A stretch of 64,000 nucleotides of DNA. Source: Gordonia rubripertincta (GTDB lineage Bacteria; Actinomycetota; Actinomycetes; Mycobacteriales; Mycobacteriaceae). Below are positions 62,242 to 64,000 of this stretch, piece after piece; the stretch's first letter is position 1; every line of letters starts with the position of its first letter. The position numbers and the translations under genes were made by a program. The stretch is taken from positions 1,922,001-1,986,000 of the forward strand of contig NZ_CP136136.1 in the NCBI RefSeq assembly GCF_038024875.1. Direction: 5' to 3'. Below the pieces are notes generated by a model. It did not search any database. It was not told the origin of the DNA and saw only the letters and a program-made list of their open reading frames with translations.

Positions 62242-63117
62242 ATGCGTGTGGCGATGGCTCAGATCAGCTCGACCGACGATCCGGGCGAGAACCTGGAGAC
62301 CCTCCGTGCGGCGACGCGGGATGCGGCATCGCGCGGGGCGCGCCTGGTCGTGTTCCCGGAGGCGACCATGTGCCGGTTCGGCGTTCCGTTGAAGCCGGTG
62401 GCGGAGGATCTCGGCGGGCCGTGGGCGTGTGCGGTGTCGGAGGTCGCGAGGTCGGCGGGTGTGACCGTCGTGGCCGGGATGTTCACCCCGTCGGACGACG
62501 GGCGTGTGTTCAACACGGTGCTCGTCGCACACCCGGACGGGTCGCGGCAGGGATACGACAAGCTGCATCTGTACGACGCCTTCGGGTTCCGCGAATCCAA
62601 GACCGTCGCGGCCGGTTCGGAACCGCTGACCTTCGAGGTCGATGGCGTCACCGTGGGGGTGGCCACCTGCTACGACATCAGGTTCCCCGCCCTGTTCACC
62701 AATCTGGCCCGACGCGGTGCGCAGATCGTCGTCGTACCGACGTCGTGGGGCGCCGGCCCCGGCAAGATCCATCAGTGGCAGGTGCTCGCGACGGCCAGAG
62801 CGCTGGATTCGACGACGTTCGTCGTCGCCGTGGGGCAGGCACTTCCCCCGGACGAGACGGTCGCCGGGTCGGGTGCGCCGACCGGGATCGGACACAGCCA
62901 AATCACAGACCCCTTCGGTACCGTGGTCGCCGCGTACCCGGAGACGGTCGGTGTCGATGTCCACGACCTCGACCTGGAACTGGTCGAGAAGGCTCGTAAA
63001 CAACTGGCGGTCCTCGCCAACGAGCGAGAGCTGACTGCCGGCGGTGCGGTGCCCAGCAAGGTCGCATCCACCGCCGAACGGCTTCGAGAGTCCGACGACC
63101 GAGGACGGAATCCATGA
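62242..63117 (+). CDS. Carbon-nitrogen hydrolase (nitrilase superfamily, Rv0480c-like)
   Basis: 291-residue amidase with the Glu-Lys-Cys triad: FPEATM (Glu), GYDKLHLYDAFG (Lys) and VATCYDIRFPALF (Cys). It resembles NIT-type omega-amidases or deaminated-glutathione amidase. I chose ATG 62242 (MRVAMAQISSTDD) over a GTG 24 bp upstream. Equivalent to Rv0480c. Stop overlaps the DUF2993 gene start. Confidence 0.9.
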   Translation: MRVAMAQISSTDDPGENLETLRAATRDAASRGARLVVFPEATMCRFGVPLKPVAEDLGGPWACAVSEVARSAGVTVVAGMFTPSDDGRVFNTVLVAHPDGSRQGYDKLHLYDAFGFRESKTVAAGSEPLTFEVDGVTVGVATCYDIRFPALFTNLARRGAQIVVVPTSWGAGPGKIHQWQVLATARALDSTTFVVAVGQALPPDETVAGSGAPTGIGHSQITDPFGTVVAAYPETVGVDVHDLDLELVEKARKQLAVLANERELTAGGAVPSKVASTAERLRESDDRGRNP

Positions 63118-64000
63118 GCGACAACAAGACTCCCGGTGATGACCCCCGAGACCAGGGCGAGTCGCACGATCCCACCGAATCCGCAGGACCCACCGGCAAC
63201 TCCGAATCCACCGGCGACGACTGGCGTCCGGTGGACGACGCCGACCGCACGAGGTCCGTCGAGCGGACCGCCGGTACAGACGTTCCCGAGACGGGGGAGA
63301 CCGAACAGTTCCCGACGGCCCCGATCGCGCCGGGGGCACAGGCGTATTCGAGCGTGCCGCCCTCAGCGGCCGACACCACCGACCTGAGCGGTGGGCTCGG
63401 TCAGCCGGGCACTTCGCAGTTCGCGCCCGGGGAGACGCCCTACGGCGACGACTCGAGCGAACCGCTGCAGACGCCGGGCAGCGGTCCGGTGCTGACCTCG
63501 CCGCGAAAGCGCCGCAGCACGAAGAAGATCGTGGCGCTGAGCACCATCGCCGTGCTGCTGCTCGTGGTCATCGGTGCGGTCGGCAGCGAGCTCTATCTGC
63601 GCAACAAGGTGACGAACTGCCTCGAGGAATCGTTCAGCGGTCTGACCGGCGTACCCACCTCGGTGTCGCTGAGCCGCAAGCCGATCATCCTGCAGGGCAG
63701 TGGCGACGTCCCGTACGTCCAGGTCGACACCAAGGACGGCTCCGATCCGCAGGGCGTGCGTCTGCACATGCGCGCCGACGGGATCTCCGGTGACAACAGC
63801 AGCACCGACATCCGCAGTCTCAGGGGCGACGGCTTCATCCCCTACGAGCGGATCGTCGAACTCAGCAAGGAAGGCGCTCCCGCCGGCGCCGGCGGCCAGA
63901 GCACCGGCAACGGCGCGAGCCCGGTCGGTTCGGTCGAGGAGATCACCGGCAACGCGGCCGACGGCACCTTCGAGGTCCAGGCCGGCTTCCCGGTCATGTT
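63114..64000 (+). CDS. DUF2993 (LmeA-like) membrane-anchored protein, C-terminus cut by window edge
   Basis: Partial: a long acidic, disordered N-terminal region (about 1-130), a basic RKRRSTKK stop-transfer, one membrane helix (about 137-160, IVALSTIAVLLLVVIGAVGSELYL), then the start of a periplasmic DUF2993 domain (NKVTNCLEESFSGLTGVPTSVSLSRKPII). Related to Rv0479c and, more distantly, to the lipid/mannan-linked LmeA. The end lies beyond the window. Confidence 0.82.
   Translation, partial: MSDNKTPGDDPRDQGESHDPTESAGPTGNSESTGDDWRPVDDADRTRSVERTAGTDVPETGETEQFPTAPIAPGAQAYSSVPPSAADTTDLSGGLGQPGTSQFAPGETPYGDDSSEPLQTPGSGPVLTSPRKRRSTKKIVALSTIAVLLLVVIGAVGSELYLRNKVTNCLEESFSGLTGVPTSVSLSRKPIILQGSGDVPYVQVDTKDGSDPQGVRLHMRADGISGDNSSTDIRSLRGDGFIPYERIVELSKEGAPAGAGGQSTGNGASPVGSVEEITGNAADGTFEVQAGFPVM

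Overview
The window is high-GC actinobacterial chromosome from a mycolic-acid-containing member of the Mycobacteriales, most likely Gordonia or a close relative. Evidence: an Ag85-like mycolyltransferase gene, GroEL2 ending in GGMGF behind CIRCE operators, HBHA/lipid-droplet-type proteins with Lys/Ala/Pro-rich tails, a RamB-type regulator near isocitrate lyase, and many GTG starts. The backbone resembles the Mycobacterium tuberculosis Rv0440-Rv0482 segment: groEL2, prolyl oligopeptidase, lpd, CMD-family protein, ramB, aceA (icl), fadB2, TetR, DUF445, XRE, hbhA, DUF2516, murB, DUF2505, nitrilase and DUF2993. Lineage-specific genes are inserted between these. A second M. tuberculosis-like block (Rv2597-Rv2601: DUF4178, DUF2617, DUF4247, DUF350, SpeE) lies just before groEL2. 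Everything looks chromosomal; no transposase, integrase, phage gene, tRNA, rRNA or CRISPR array was seen.

Layout. 1-5.7 kb: an SSS-type transporter (cut by the window edge), its DUF485 partner and a LytTR response regulator; the matching LytS-type kinase lies beyond an oppositely oriented phosphate transporter pair (DUF47-PiT). 5.8-9.6 kb: the five-gene SpeE/DUF350 operon. 9.7-11.6 kb: groEL2 with two CIRCE elements and a strong terminator. 11.7-19.9 kb: a two-domain possible DNA-repair/restriction-type protein, a frameshifted mycolyltransferase, a tyrosine phosphatase, a thioesterase/TetR pair with twin operators, small SRPBCC and DUF proteins, a secreted protein, a PPK2 polyphosphate kinase and a membrane protein. 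19.9-28.4 kb: an overlapping TerD-cyclase-ThDP enzyme operon, prolyl oligopeptidase, a beta-lactamase-fold lipoprotein and a frameshifted Old Yellow Enzyme. 28.4-35.1 kb: TetR, lpd, amidohydrolase, AlkA-like glycosylase, an ABC exporter and an MTB12-like antigen. 35.1-38.7 kb: a methyltransferase-cupin-Cys-containing HTH cluster with two iron-box-like sites, another methyltransferase, a CMD protein and MaoC. 38.8-41.9 kb: two divergent secreted lipases. 41.9-47 kb: acetate/fatty-acid node (ramB, aceA, fadB2). 47-57 kb: two HBHA-family genes sharing an upstream 29-bp element, an AbiEi/DUF559-type gene flanked by palindromes, benE, a second PPK2, SDR, TetR, DUF445 and an XRE regulator. 57-64 kb: frameshifted DUF2516, MerR, hydrolase, murB, twin DUF2505, methyltransferase, nitrilase and DUF2993 (cut by the right edge).

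Three themes stand out. First, acetate and lipid use: glyoxylate shunt, RamB, beta-oxidation enzymes, lipases and HBHA-type proteins, the last apparently linked by a shared promoter element next to an XRE gene. Second, three separate genes are each broken by an apparent extra G in a TGGGGTG context, which points either to replication slippage or to a systematic sequencing artefact. Third, intergenic spaces carry several families of dispersed palindromes, one of which supplies the C-terminal codons of benE. Assignments rest on reading motifs by eye; no database search was possible.
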